From NCBI GenBank assembly GCA_900539945.1, contig UQDV01000031.1, forward strand, positions 1 through 28,400: a stretch of 28,400 nucleotides of DNA. The letters are read 5' to 3'. How positions within the stretch are numbered: the stretch's first letter is position 1; every line of letters starts with the position of its first letter. The notes beneath the pieces were generated by a model. That model was not told where the DNA came from, made no database searches, and saw only the letters and a list, made by a program, of their open reading frames with translations. Positions 20,333 to 28,132 of the stretch are shown here, piece after piece. A program made the position numbers and the translations under genes. This DNA comes from an uncultured Faecalibacterium sp. (lineage in GTDB: Bacteria > Bacillota > Clostridia > Oscillospirales > Ruminococcaceae).

Positions 20333-20368
20333 AAACCCCGGAGTTCCGAGCGGAACTCCGGGGTTTTT
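20333..20368. terminator. Two-way terminator between atpC and the LysR gene
   Basis: A perfect 13-bp stem (20336-20348 with 20351-20363; arms begin CCCCGGAG and CGGAACTC), flanked by A on the left and T on the right, serves the convergent genes. Confidence 0.92.
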
Positions 20369-20371
20369 GCG

Positions 20372-21292
20372 TCATTCGGTCAGCGGCTCCCAGAAATTCG
20401 GGATGGCGGTCAGGTGCTCTTTGATGTACTCCGCATAGGCCCGTACCTTGGGGTCTGCCTGCGGAGCCATGACAAAGCCCAGTCGGGCACCGCCCCGCCA
20501 GTCCAGTGGCACAGCAGGAGCATGGCCGCTGTACTGGATAGCGGGCAGCAGCAGGACAACGGTGCGGCAATTGCTGGTAAAGAAATCGACCGGATCAATA
20601 TAATCGTACTGGGGAGCGCGAAGCCGCAGGTAACGGCGCAGTTCGTCTTCATATAAAATGCTGCCGGGATGATGATGGAACGCAATCCGTAGTTCCTGCA
20701 GATCCTCGAGGCGTACAGAACTTTTTTGCAGCAGCGGTGAGGTCGTTGCATCCATGGAATGGAACGACGGCATGCAGAGTTCGGGTACCTGTGCAAAAGG
20801 CAGAAACTGCAGCCCAAGACGGGCAATATCGGCGTTTTCCAGGAGGGCGGCGATCTGAGCTTCTCCGCGCAGCAGAGCTGTGTAAAGTGCATCTTTGCTT
20901 TCGTAACGGACAGGGCGGGGGGCATAGCGGTTCAAAAGCGGCAATGCCGTATGCAGCAATTCCATCCAGATCTGGAAGTACTGACCGCCAAGGCAGCCAA
21001 TGCACAAGCGTTCTAGCTGTTGCTGGTGTAGTCGCTGAAGCTGCTGCCCTTCCGAAACGGCGTGGAAATAGACCTCCTGTATTTTTAGAGCGCTCTGGTA
21101 AAAACTGCGTCCGGCTTCGGTCAGAGCCAGCTGCCGGGAACCGCGGTCGAACAGAGTGAAACCGAGTTCCTGTTCCAATGATTTCATCTGCTGGGATAGG
21201 GCAGACTGCGAAATATACAGCTGGTCAGCAGCGGCGGTAAAGCTGCGGTATCTGGCAATGGCCAGAAAACTTTTGAGCTGCGTATGGGTCAT
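20372..21292 (-). CDS. LysR-family transcriptional regulator
   Basis: 306 residues. The N-terminal winged helix-turn-helix is classic LysR: MTHTQLKSFLAIARYRSFTAAADQLYISQSALSQQMKSLEQELG...LFDRGSRQLALTEAG. After a linker helix, a periplasmic-binding-protein-like effector domain fills residues about 90-300. The effector cannot be named. GGGAGG sits 6-7 bases upstream of the ATG. It is divergent from the exported flavin reductase and very probably controls that gene and itself, responding to the reductase's substrate or a related metabolite. It is convergent with the atp operon and unlikely to regulate it. Confidence 0.93.
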   Translation of the reverse strand: MTHTQLKSFLAIARYRSFTAAADQLYISQSALSQQMKSLEQELGFTLFDRGSRQLALTEAGRSFYQSALKIQEVYFHAVSEGQQLQRLHQQQLERLCIGCLGGQYFQIWMELLHTALPLLNRYAPRPVRYESKDALYTALLRGEAQIAALLENADIARLGLQFLPFAQVPELCMPSFHSMDATTSPLLQKSSVRLEDLQELRIAFHHHPGSILYEDELRRYLRLRAPQYDYIDPVDFFTSNCRTVVLLLPAIQYSGHAPAVPLDWRGGARLGFVMAPQADPKVRAYAEYIKEHLTAIPNFWEPLTE

Positions 21293-21303
21293 AAAAAACC
21301 TCC

Positions 21304-21405
21304 CATAAGTTTTTTCTTATGAATAGTATAAGAAACTTGATTTGTAAACGCAAGCGTTTCTCTTTATAATAAGAATTATAGATGGTTTGTGAATTAACAA
21401 ACCAT
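21304..21405. promoter_or_regulatory. Back-to-back promoters and operators, LysR gene / flavin reductase
   Basis: Plus-strand promoter: TTGTAA (21342-21347), 17 bases, TATAAT (21365-21370). Minus-strand promoter: TTGCGT (21348-21353), 17 bases, TATACT (21325-21330). The two -35 boxes touch. A palindrome AAACGC-AA-GCGTTT (21346-21359) spans both -35 boxes. Further inverted repeats are CATAAG-N6-CTTATG (21304-21321) in the LysR leader, TATAAT-N4-ATTATA (21365-21380) on the plus -10, and a 9-bp stem ATGGTTTGT-N6-ACAAACCAT (21382-21405) in the reductase leader. Confidence 0.75.
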
Positions 21406-21451
21406 GTTTCACACGCTTGAAAAAGAAGAAAAAGAACAAGGAGAACACATC

Positions 21452-23431
21452 ATGGAAAAGATCTCGCGCAAGAGCTTTGTCAAGGGTGCTCTGGGTCTGG
21501 GCCTCACCGGCGTTCTGGCTGGTTGTGCTTCCAGTGCCAGCAGCACGGCAGCTTCCGCTTCCAGCACGGCTGCACCTGCCGAAAAGAAGGAGTTTACGTT
21601 TGCAGACACTGTCCGCTGGGATGCCCAGTATGACGTGGTGGTCATGGGCATGGGCGCAGCCGGTATGGTAGCAGCCAAGACTGCTGCCGACAACGGTGCC
21701 AAGGTGGTCATCGTGGAAAAGTGCGAAGAGGGCAAGGCCGGCGGCAACACCAAGGTCTGTGGCCAGCTGTTTGCTTACGCCAACGGTGACAAGGACGCTG
21801 CAAAGAGTTACTATACTGCTCTGGCCGGCGGCCGTGACATCGAGCCGGAGATCATTGATGCGATTTCCGAGGGTGTTGCCAACATGGCCGACATCCTGGC
21901 CGACGAGTTCGGCTTTAACAAAGATGAGTACATGGACTGGACCGGCGTGAACGTGGGCGGCACCAACATGGGCGCTATGAGCCCCGAGTACCCTGAGATG
22001 CCCGGCCATGAGAAGATGGCTCTGTGGACCACCCATGCAGGTGCCAGCGACGGCTATCTGTATCAGGGCCTGAAGCAGAACGTGACCGACCGTGTGGATG
22101 CCATTGATGTATGGTACAGCTCCCCGGCCAAGAGCCTCATTCAGGACCCCGTCACCAAGACGGTCGTGGGCGTTACCGTGGAGCGTGATGGTAAGGAAAT
22201 GAACATCCGTGCCCTGAACGGCGTGTGCATCTGCACCGGCGGTTTTGAGTGCAACAAGGAGATGGTGCAGCACTACCTGAACGTCATCAACTATGCACCC
22301 CGCGGTGGTCAGTTCAACACCGGCGATGGCATCAAGATGGCACAGGCTGTGGGTGCAGATCTGTGGCACATGGACTGCTATGAGGGCCTGTTCGGTCTGG
22401 GCAGTGTGACTTATCCGGTCGAAGAGGGCATCCCCTGCGATATGATCGCAACGCTGGCACAGAATGCTGTCAACACCGGTGCTGCCATTCTGGTGGGCAC
22501 CGACGGTGATCGCTTTGTCAACGAGAGTGAGACGGTGCGTCACGGCCACCTGTATGAGAACGGCATCTGGGAGAACCCCACCTTCCCCGAAAAGGTCTGG
22601 TACATCATTGATGAGACCCAGAAGGGCGAGATCGAAGCTGCTGGTGCAATGCCTGAAGAGCAGCTGGCCAAGCTGACCGCTTACGACAGCATCGACGCAC
22701 TGGCTGAGGGCATTGGCGTTGATAAGGACCGCCTGACCAAGACCATCAAGAACTACAACAGCTTTGCCAACAACGGCGAGGACTACAAGTGCGGCCGTGA
22801 AGCACAGTATATGCGTGCGTTCGACGGCAAGAAGTACTACGCAATGTACATGGTGTCCGGTCTGCTGAACACTCAGGGCGGCCCCAAGCGCAGCGCCAAC
22901 GCTGAGGTTCTGGACACCCAGGGCAACCCCATCCCGCACCTGTACTCCGCCGGTGAGTGCGGCGGCATCACCGTGTGCATGTATCAGGGCGGCACCAACA
23001 TTGCCGAGTGCATCACCTTCGGCCGCATTGCCGGCAAGAACGCCGCGGCGGTCAAGGACGCACTGCCCACCTACACTGTGGAGGCTGTGGAGTCTGCGCC
23101 CGCACAGCCCGGTGATATCGACGATCTGGTCGGCGAGGAAGAAACCTACGAGACTGCTGACAACCAGTACATCGGCAAGGCACAGGGCATGGACGATGAG
23201 ATCGTGGTCCGTGTGACCGTGGATGACGGCAAGATCAGCCAGGTAGAAGTGCTGAAGCAGAACGAGACGGAGGGCATCGGCGTGCCTGCCACCGAGCAGC
23301 TGCCGGAGAAGTTCGTTGGTCTGGACACCGAGGAAGCCATCAATGCTGTGGATGGTATTTCGGGCGCTACCATTACCTCCAACGCGCTTAAGCAGGCGGT
23401 GGTCAACGCACTGCTGCAGGCCAAGGGCTGA
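21452..23431 (+). CDS. Exported FAD/FMN-binding reductase, fumarate-reductase superfamily, substrate unknown
   Basis: 659 residues. The N-terminus has a Tat-like SRKSFVK (5-11) and a lipobox LAGC (Cys25), then a Ser/Ala linker, so it is an exported lipoprotein. An FAD_binding_2 flavoprotein domain follows, with the dinucleotide motif GMGAAG (66-71). The C-terminal FMN-binding domain (about 560-659) ends in DGISGATITS (634-643), the site where ApbE attaches FMN to threonine. Such enzymes take electrons from membrane carriers and reduce an outside acceptor. The place where fumarate reductases have HGANRLGGN reads CMYQGGTN (509-516), so the usual substrate arginine is absent and fumarate is unlikely. 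The start at 21452 is set by AAGGAG; an ATG at 21404 has no ribosome site. No ApbE or cytochrome gene is adjacent. A LysR gene is divergent. Confidence 0.9.
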   Translation: MEKISRKSFVKGALGLGLTGVLAGCASSASSTAASASSTAAPAEKKEFTFADTVRWDAQYDVVVMGMGAAGMVAAKTAADNGAKVVIVEKCEEGKAGGNTKVCGQLFAYANGDKDAAKSYYTALAGGRDIEPEIIDAISEGVANMADILADEFGFNKDEYMDWTGVNVGGTNMGAMSPEYPEMPGHEKMALWTTHAGASDGYLYQGLKQNVTDRVDAIDVWYSSPAKSLIQDPVTKTVVGVTVERDGKEMNIRALNGVCICTGGFECNKEMVQHYLNVINYAPRGGQFNTGDGIKMAQAVGADLWHMDCYEGLFGLGSVTYPVEEGIPCDMIATLAQNAVNTGAAILVGTDGDRFVNESETVRHGHLYENGIWENPTFPEKVWYIIDETQKGEIEAAGAMPEEQLAKLTAYDSIDALAEGIGVDKDRLTKTIKNYNSFANNGEDYKCGREAQYMRAFDGKKYYAMYMVSGLLNTQGGPKRSANAEVLDTQGNPIPHLYSAGECGGITVCMYQGGTNIAECITFGRIAGKNAAAVKDALPTYTVEAVESAPAQPGDIDDLVGEEETYETADNQYIGKAQGMDDEIVVRVTVDDGKISQVEVLKQNETEGIGVPATEQLPEKFVGLDTEEAINAVDGISGATITSNALKQAVVNALLQAKG

Positions 23432-23451
23432 TAAGAACCGGATAAATGCAG

Positions 23452-23487
23452 AAGGGGCTGCCGATGTGGAATCGGCAGCCCCTTTTT
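23452..23487 (+). terminator. Terminator of the flavin reductase gene
   Basis: GGGGCTGCCGAT (23454-23465) and ATCGGCAGCCCC (23471-23482) form a perfect 12-bp stem followed by five T. It may also slow the convergent udk transcript. Confidence 0.92.
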
Positions 23488-23498
23488 GGACGGAAAAA

Positions 23499-24128
23499 TC
23501 ACCGCATATTTGCCTTCTCGATCAGACTGCGGATGTGGTGGGCCAGCATCTCGATGGCGATGGTGTTTTCGCCGCCGTTGGGCACGATGATGTCAGCGTT
23601 GCGCTTGCTGGGCTCCACAAAGGCCTCGTGCATGGGCTTGACCGTGGTCAGGTACTGCTCGATCACGCTGTCCAGGCTGCGGCCGCGCTCTTTCACGTCC
23701 CGCACAAGACGGCGCAGGATGCGCTCGTCGGCGTCGGTGTCCACGAAGATCTTGTAGTCGAACATGGCGCACAGCTCCGGCTCTACAAAGGGCAGGATGC
23801 CCTCCACGATGAGCACCGGGGCCGGTTCGATGTGCTGCACGTTGTCACTGCGGTTGAGGTTGGAGTAGTCGTATACGGGGCAGTCGATGGCGCGGCCGGC
23901 CTTGAGCTCCTGCAGGTGGTAGATGAGCAGGGCATTGTCGAAAGCGTCCGGGTGATCGTAGTTCAGCTTGCAGCGCTCTTCAAAGGGCAGGTCGTCGTGG
24001 CGCTTATAGTAGCTGTCGTGGGAGATCAGCCGCACCTCGTCCTCGCCAAAGCGCTCCTTCAGCCGCAGGGCCAGGGTGGTCTTGCCGCTGCCGGAACCGC
24101 CTGCAATGCCAATGATCAGATTGTTCAT
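23499..24128 (-). CDS. udk: Uridine kinase
   Basis: 209 residues. Phosphorylates uridine or cytidine to UMP/CMP in pyrimidine salvage. Walker A is GGSGSGKTT (10-18); SHDSYYKRHDDLPFEER, NYDHPDAFD, PVYDYSNLNR and VLIVEGIL are the standard udk blocks; VDTDADERILRRLVRD is the lid region. Length is normal. GGAGGAG lies before the ATG. Transcribed alone, away from cardiolipin synthase; no strong minus-strand -35/-10 pair was found for it. Confidence 0.95.
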   Translation of the reverse strand: MNNLIIGIAGGSGSGKTTLALRLKERFGEDEVRLISHDSYYKRHDDLPFEERCKLNYDHPDAFDNALLIYHLQELKAGRAIDCPVYDYSNLNRSDNVQHIEPAPVLIVEGILPFVEPELCAMFDYKIFVDTDADERILRRLVRDVKERGRSLDSVIEQYLTTVKPMHEAFVEPSKRNADIIVPNGGENTIAIEMLAHHIRSLIEKANMR

Positions 24129-24169
24129 AGTCGAAACTCCTCCTGCACAAAAAACCTTGTCGGCTCCGG

Positions 24170-24198
24170 TGGAAAAACCGACAGAAATGGATTATAAT
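24170..24198 (+). promoter_or_regulatory. Possible promoter of the cardiolipin synthase gene
   Basis: TGGAAA (24170-24175), 17 bases, TATAAT (24193-24198). The -35 has two mismatches. The -10 sits in ATTATAAT, which is self-complementary, so it could also serve udk. An inverted repeat TGTCGG/CCGACA (24159-24183) overlaps the -35. Confidence 0.5.
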
Positions 24199-24283
24199 AG
24201 AAGAAATCAACGGCCGGTCGGGGCTGTATGCGGCCCGGCGGCCTTCTGTTCCATCTATCATACCATAAAATGCCCGGTTTTGA

Positions 24284-24316
24284 CAGCCCGGAAGGGCGGT
24301 CGGGTGCAATTTTTTT
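24284..24316 (+). terminator. Possible attenuator in the cardiolipin synthase leader
   Basis: CCCG (24287-24290) can pair with CGGG (24301-24304), with flanking CA/TG pairs and an alternative GCCC-GGAA-GGGC hairpin, upstream of seven T (24310-24316). A GGCAGG/CCTGCC stem (24321-24335) then lies beside the ribosome site. The stem is short, so this is tentative. Confidence 0.35.
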
Positions 24317-24353
24317 AACTGGCAGGCGGCCTGCCGCGGAGGAAACAGACAAG

Positions 24354-25970
24354 ATGCAAACACAACAGCTGCAGCAGAACATGAAAGAAAAAGTAAAGGT
24401 GTTTGAGGACGGCGGAATCCGTCTGCTCAAAAAGGGGCAGAAGGGCCTTGTACACGCCATCTTCAGCCGATTCGGGCTGGTGCTGGTGCTGCTGCTGCTG
24501 CAGTTCGGGGCACTGTTCAGCCTGCTGCGCTGGTTCGGGCAGCTGCTGCCCCATTACCTGGGCGGCACGGCGCTGGTCACGGCTGCCATGGTGATCTACC
24601 TGCTCAACATCGACATGGACAACAGCGTGCGCATCACCTGGCTGGTGGTCATTGCAGTGCTGCCGGTGCTGGGCGTGCCGCTGTTCTGGTACACCAAGGC
24701 GGACATCGGCCACAACGCCCTGAAAAAGCGCCTGATGGATCTGGAAAGCCAGACCCGCGCCCAGCTGCCCCAGCCGGAAGGAGTGGAGCAGCGTCTGGAG
24801 GCGGACAGCCCCGGAGCGGCTTCGCTGGCGCGCTACCTGCGGGGGCGGGGCGGCGGCTTCCCGGTGTACGGCAATACCGCTGTGACCTACTTCAACGGCG
24901 GCGAGGCTAAGTTTGCCGAGCTGCTGCGCCAGTTGGAAACGGCGGAGCATTACATCTTTCTGGAATACTTCATCATCGACGAAGGGCTCATGTGGGGCCG
25001 CATCCTGGAGGTGCTGGCCCGCAAAGCGGCCGGCGGTGTGGATGTGCGGGTGATGTACGACGGCACCTGTGAGTTTTCCACCCTGCCGCGGGACTACCCC
25101 AAGCGGCTGGAAGCGCTGGGCATCCGGTGCAAGGTGTTTGCACCGGTCACGCCGTTTGTGTCCACCCACTACAACTACCGCGACCACCGCAAAATTTTGA
25201 TCATTGACGGGCGGGTGGGCTTTACCGGCGGGGTGAACCTGGCCGACGAGTACATCAACCATGTGGAGAAATACGGCCGCTGGAAGGACGCCGCCGTCAT
25301 GCTGGAGGGCGAAGGCGTGCGCTCCATGACCGCGCTGTTTTTGCAGATGTGGAGTGTGCTGCAGGAGCCGGAGTTTGAGCAGTTCCTGCGCCCGGAGGTC
25401 CCGGCGGCCCGCGCAGAGGGCTTTGTGGTGCCTTACGGCGACTGCCCGCTGGACGGCGAGCGGGTGGGTGAGATGGTGTACATCGACCTGCTGAACCGTG
25501 CCCGGAAGTATGTGCACATCATCACGCCGTACCTCATTCTGGACGGCGAGCTGGAAACTGCCCTGCGCTTTGCGGCAGAGCGCGGCGTGGATGTGCACCT
25601 GATCCTGCCCGGCGTGCCGGATAAGCAGTTCGCCTATGCGCTGGCCAAAACGCACTACAAGGCGTTGCTGTCGTCGGGCGTGAAGATCAGTGAGTGGACG
25701 CCCGGCTTCACCCATGCAAAGCTGGTGGTGATGGACGGAGTGGAAGCCGTGGTGGGCACCATCAATCTGGACTACCGCAGCCTGTACCATCACTTTGAGA
25801 ACGCTGTGTGGATGCGCCGCGTGGGCAGCATCCGCGACATGGAGACGGATTTTCAGAACACACTGGCCCGCTGCCGCACCGTGGAAGCGACCCTGCAGAG
25901 CGTCTGGCAGGGCAAAAAGCTGCTGCGCCTGATGGGCCTGCTGTTGAAGGTGATCGCACCGCTGATGTAA
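24354..25970 (+). CDS. cls: Cardiolipin synthase (phospholipase D family)
   Basis: 538 residues. Joins two phosphatidylglycerols to cardiolipin and glycerol at the membrane. Two hydrophobic helices fill about residues 35-110 (PLDc_N region), followed by two phospholipase D motifs: H278-R-K280-ILII-D285 and H454-A-K456-LVVM-D461. Each is followed by the usual GGxN/GTxN block (FTGGVNLADEYI and VVGTINLDYRSL). Length matches bacterial ClsA-type enzymes (about 480-540). The start is ATG 24354 with GGAGGAAA about 10 bases upstream; the frame is open further up but without support. Ends at a strong terminator. Confidence 0.95.
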   Translation: MQTQQLQQNMKEKVKVFEDGGIRLLKKGQKGLVHAIFSRFGLVLVLLLLQFGALFSLLRWFGQLLPHYLGGTALVTAAMVIYLLNIDMDNSVRITWLVVIAVLPVLGVPLFWYTKADIGHNALKKRLMDLESQTRAQLPQPEGVEQRLEADSPGAASLARYLRGRGGGFPVYGNTAVTYFNGGEAKFAELLRQLETAEHYIFLEYFIIDEGLMWGRILEVLARKAAGGVDVRVMYDGTCEFSTLPRDYPKRLEALGIRCKVFAPVTPFVSTHYNYRDHRKILIIDGRVGFTGGVNLADEYINHVEKYGRWKDAAVMLEGEGVRSMTALFLQMWSVLQEPEFEQFLRPEVPAARAEGFVVPYGDCPLDGERVGEMVYIDLLNRARKYVHIITPYLILDGELETALRFAAERGVDVHLILPGVPDKQFAYALAKTHYKALLSSGVKISEWTPGFTHAKLVVMDGVEAVVGTINLDYRSLYHHFENAVWMRRVGSIRDMETDFQNTLARCRTVEATLQSVWQGKKLLRLMGLLLKVIAPLM

Positions 25971-25974
25971 AAAC

Positions 25975-26017
25975 AAACTCCCTCAGGCATCGCTGCACGA
26001 TGCCTGAGGGAGTTTTT
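25975..26017. terminator. Terminator between cls and the zinc-ribbon gene
   Basis: A 16-bp perfect stem (25977-25992 with 25998-26013) with a 5-base loop, A-rich before and T-rich after, able to stop transcripts from both sides. Confidence 0.92.
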
Positions 26018-26088
26018 GCATAAAGAAAGAGAGCTGCGGCAAAACCACAGCTCTCCGGAACAGAACCGATTTAAAGAAAAATCAGCGC

Positions 26089-26379
26089 TTAGTTCTGCTT
26101 CATGCGAGCGAAGCAGTCAGAGCAGTAGACCGGACGGTCCTCACGGGGCTGGAAGGGAACCTTGCAAGCCTTGCCGCAAGCTGCGCAGACAGCATCGAAC
26201 ATCTGACGCTCACCGCCGTTGTTGCCGCCACGGACGCCGTTCTTGCGGGCGTCACGGCAGGGCTTGCAGCGCTGGGGCTGATTCTCGAAGCCGCGAGATG
26301 CGTAGAACTCCTGCTCACCAGCAGTCCAAACAAACTCCTTACCGCAGTCCTTGCAGACTAAAGTCTTGTCTTCAAACAT
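26089..26379 (-). CDS. Double zinc-ribbon protein (CxxC-x25-CxxC, CxxC-x17-CxxC)
   Basis: 96 residues with two metal knuckle pairs: Cys9/12 with Cys38/41, and Cys65/68 with Cys86/89; an extra Cys72 lies inside the second. The first ribbon (LVCKDCGKEF...RCKPCRDARK) matches the probable-zinc-binding (zf-trcl) type, and the second (AVCAACGKACKVPF...PVYCSDCF) is of the same class as other CxxC-x17-CxxC proteins. A Gly/Asn-rich linker joins them. It is cytoplasmic, without signal or membrane segment. Such proteins probably bind nucleic acid or protein; the function is not established. AGAGGAG lies 9 bases before the ATG. It has its own strong promoter about 130 bases upstream. Confidence 0.85.
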   Translation of the reverse strand: MFEDKTLVCKDCGKEFVWTAGEQEFYASRGFENQPQRCKPCRDARKNGVRGGNNGGERQMFDAVCAACGKACKVPFQPREDRPVYCSDCFARMKQN

Positions 26380-26515
26380 AGTAGTATCTCCTCTTTGTCA
26401 GTTCTTGCCCACGGAAGGATTATAACCATACCTTTGGTTTTTGGGGACCATCGCGCTGATCAGTTAGCTTACCAGGGGCTTGAATAGTAAATATCCTCTA
26501 GCTGAGGACTTTCCT
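26380..26515 (-). promoter_or_regulatory. About 130-nt leader of the zinc-ribbon gene
   Basis: Between the promoter and the ribosome site lies an unusually long untranslated leader for such a small gene. It holds a CCTC-AGCT-AGAGG hairpin near its start and a second TATAAT (minus strand, about 26419-26424) that could be an additional -10. No known RNA family is recognised. Confidence 0.4.
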
Positions 26516-26544
26516 ATTGTACCGTTAATTTCCGCGTTTGTCAA
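26516..26544 (-). promoter_or_regulatory. Strong promoter of the zinc-ribbon gene
   Basis: On the minus strand: TTGACA (26539-26544), 17 bases, TACAAT (26516-26521). It lies between the ackA terminator and the zinc-ribbon gene, so the two are separate transcripts. Confidence 0.8.
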
Positions 26545-26618
26545 CCAAAAAACAGTCCGGACACCTGTTCTTTGTGGATATGGTACAATCCGGGCCGGGC
26601 CAAACCGGCATTCCGACG

Positions 26619-26656
26619 AAAAAAGGAGCCGTGCTCCCCAACGGGAACACGGCTCC
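26619..26656 (-). terminator. Terminator of ackA
   Basis: On the minus strand GGAGCCGTG (26656-26648) and CACGGCTCC (26633-26625) form a perfect stem followed by six T. Confidence 0.9.
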
Positions 26657-26667
26657 GGAGAAACCGA

Positions 26668-27864
26668 TTACTTCTCGATGACTTCCTTGGTGTCGCGGGC
26701 GATCATCAGCTCCTCGTCGGTAGCGATGACCAGGGTGCGGACCTTGGCACCCCAGGCAGTGATCTCGCACACGTCGCCCACAGGATGCTTGTTCTTCTCG
26801 GTGTCGATGCGGATGCCCAGCCAATCCATGTGGTGGCAGATCTTTGCACGGGCAATGGCGTCATGCTCGCCGATGCCGCCGGTAAAGACGATGGCGTCCA
26901 CGCCGCCCATAGCAGCGATGTAAGCACCAATGGTCTTTTTGATCTGGTAGTTCAGCATATCAGAGGCCAGGATAGCACGCTTGTTGCCAGCCTCAGCAGC
27001 CTCCTCCACATCACGCTTGTCGCTGGAAACACCAGAGATGCCCAGCAGGCCGGACTTCTTGTTCAGGATCTCGTCCAGCTGGTGGCCGGTGATGTTCAGG
27101 GTGTACTTCAGGTAGTTGACCACAGAGGGATCCAGGTCGCCGCAGCGGGTGCCCATCATCAGGCCGGCCAGCGGGGTCATGCCCATGGAAGTATCCACGA
27201 CCTTGCCCTGATCCACAGCAGCGATGGAAGAACCATTGCCCAGGTGGCAGGTAATCAGCTTCAGGCGCTCAATGGGCTCCTCCAGGTACTCGGCTGCCTT
27301 GTGGGCCACATACTTGTGGCTGGTGCCGTGGAAGCCGTAGCGGCGCACGCCGTACTTCTCATAGTACTCATAGGGGATGGCGTACATGTAAGCCTTCGGG
27401 GGCATGGTGCTGTGGAAAGCGGTGTCGAACACGGCCACCATGGGGATGTTGCCGAACACCTTGCGGGCGGCCTCGATGCCCAGGATGCCTGCGGGGTTGT
27501 GCAGGGGAGCCAGCGGGCTCAGCTCACGCAGAGTCTCGATGACCTCATCGGTGATCAGGCAGCTGCTCTTGAACTTCTCGCCGCCATGCACCACGCGGTG
27601 GCCGATGGCGTCGATCTCGCTCACGTCATTGATGCACTTGCCCTCGCCGGTGGTCATCTTCTTCACGACCTCAGCAAATGCCTCGGTGTGGGTGGGGAAG
27701 ATGGCCGGGGTGGTGGCCTTGTGGCCGTTGGCCTCGTGAGTGATCATGCTGCTTTCCATGCCAATGCGCTCGCACAGGCCCTTGCACAGCACCTTCTCGC
27801 CGTCCATATCGATCAGCTGATACTTCAGGGAAGAAGAACCGCAGTTAATAACCAGAACTTTCAT
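26668..27864 (-). CDS. ackA: Acetate kinase
   Basis: 398 residues. Converts acetyl phosphate and ADP to acetate and ATP, or the reverse, in anaerobic energy metabolism. All acetate kinase signatures are present: VINCGSSSLKYQ at the N-terminus, RVVHGGE, VFDTAFH, RRYGFHGTSHKYV, CHLGNGSS, MMGTRCGDLDP, and VFTGGIGEH near the C-terminus. Length is standard. AGGAGG lies about 10 bases upstream of the ATG. No phosphotransacetylase gene is adjacent, so the pathway is split or a different acetyl-phosphate source is used. Own promoter and terminator. Confidence 0.98.
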   Translation of the reverse strand: MKVLVINCGSSSLKYQLIDMDGEKVLCKGLCERIGMESSMITHEANGHKATTPAIFPTHTEAFAEVVKKMTTGEGKCINDVSEIDAIGHRVVHGGEKFKSSCLITDEVIETLRELSPLAPLHNPAGILGIEAARKVFGNIPMVAVFDTAFHSTMPPKAYMYAIPYEYYEKYGVRRYGFHGTSHKYVAHKAAEYLEEPIERLKLITCHLGNGSSIAAVDQGKVVDTSMGMTPLAGLMMGTRCGDLDPSVVNYLKYTLNITGHQLDEILNKKSGLLGISGVSSDKRDVEEAAEAGNKRAILASDMLNYQIKKTIGAYIAAMGGVDAIVFTGGIGEHDAIARAKICHHMDWLGIRIDTEKNKHPVGDVCEITAWGAKVRTLVIATDEELMIARDTKEVIEK

Positions 27865-27945
27865 CTGTGTTGCCTCCTGTATGTTTTTGCTCTGCCCGCC
27901 GTTTTTTGGAAATCTGCGGACAGAATTTTACAGATTCCTGTGTTT

Positions 27946-27974
27946 ATTATATAATAGGAACAACGCCTTTTCAA
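27946..27974 (-). promoter_or_regulatory. Promoter of ackA
   Basis: On the minus strand: TTGAAA (27969-27974), 17 bases, TATAAT (27946-27951). The leader is about 75 bases. Confidence 0.85.
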
Positions 27975-28003
27975 GGCACAATCCGGGCAAAGCGGTAAAA
28001 CTT

Positions 28004-28024
28004 GTGTACAAGGCTTTTGTACAC
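28004..28024. promoter_or_regulatory. Palindromic operator candidate between ackA and tmcAL
   Basis: GTGTACAA-GGCTT-TTGTACAC is a perfect 8-bp inverted repeat about 30 bases upstream of the ackA -35. The position suits an activator or a shared operator for the divergent genes. It does not match the Rex consensus. Confidence 0.5.
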
Positions 28025-28086
28025 CCTGCCTACAAATGCAGAAAAACCCGTAGGTTTTCTGTATATACGATATAAATTTAACAATC

Positions 28087-28120
28087 TTCCGGGGCACGGA
28101 ACAGCCTTTCGCGCCCGGAA
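28087..28120 (+). repeat. Inverted repeat reaching the tmcAL ribosome site
   Basis: TTCCGGG (28087-28093) can pair with CCCGGAA (28114-28120). The right arm runs into AAGGAG (28119-28124), so the hairpin could partly hide the ribosome site. Another imperfect repeat (CAGAAAAACC/GGTTTTCTG) lies at 28039-28061. Confidence 0.4.
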
Positions 28121-28132
28121 AGGAGCATTGTC

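Noticed and set aside
21342..21360. CcpA catabolite site (cre)
   Set aside because: Only the left half matches; the symmetric AAACGC/GCGTTT arrangement over both -35 boxes fits a dedicated local operator better.
28004..28024. Rex (NADH-sensing) operator
   Set aside because: Rex sites resemble TTGTTAA-N4-TTAACAA; the spacing and half-sites here differ.
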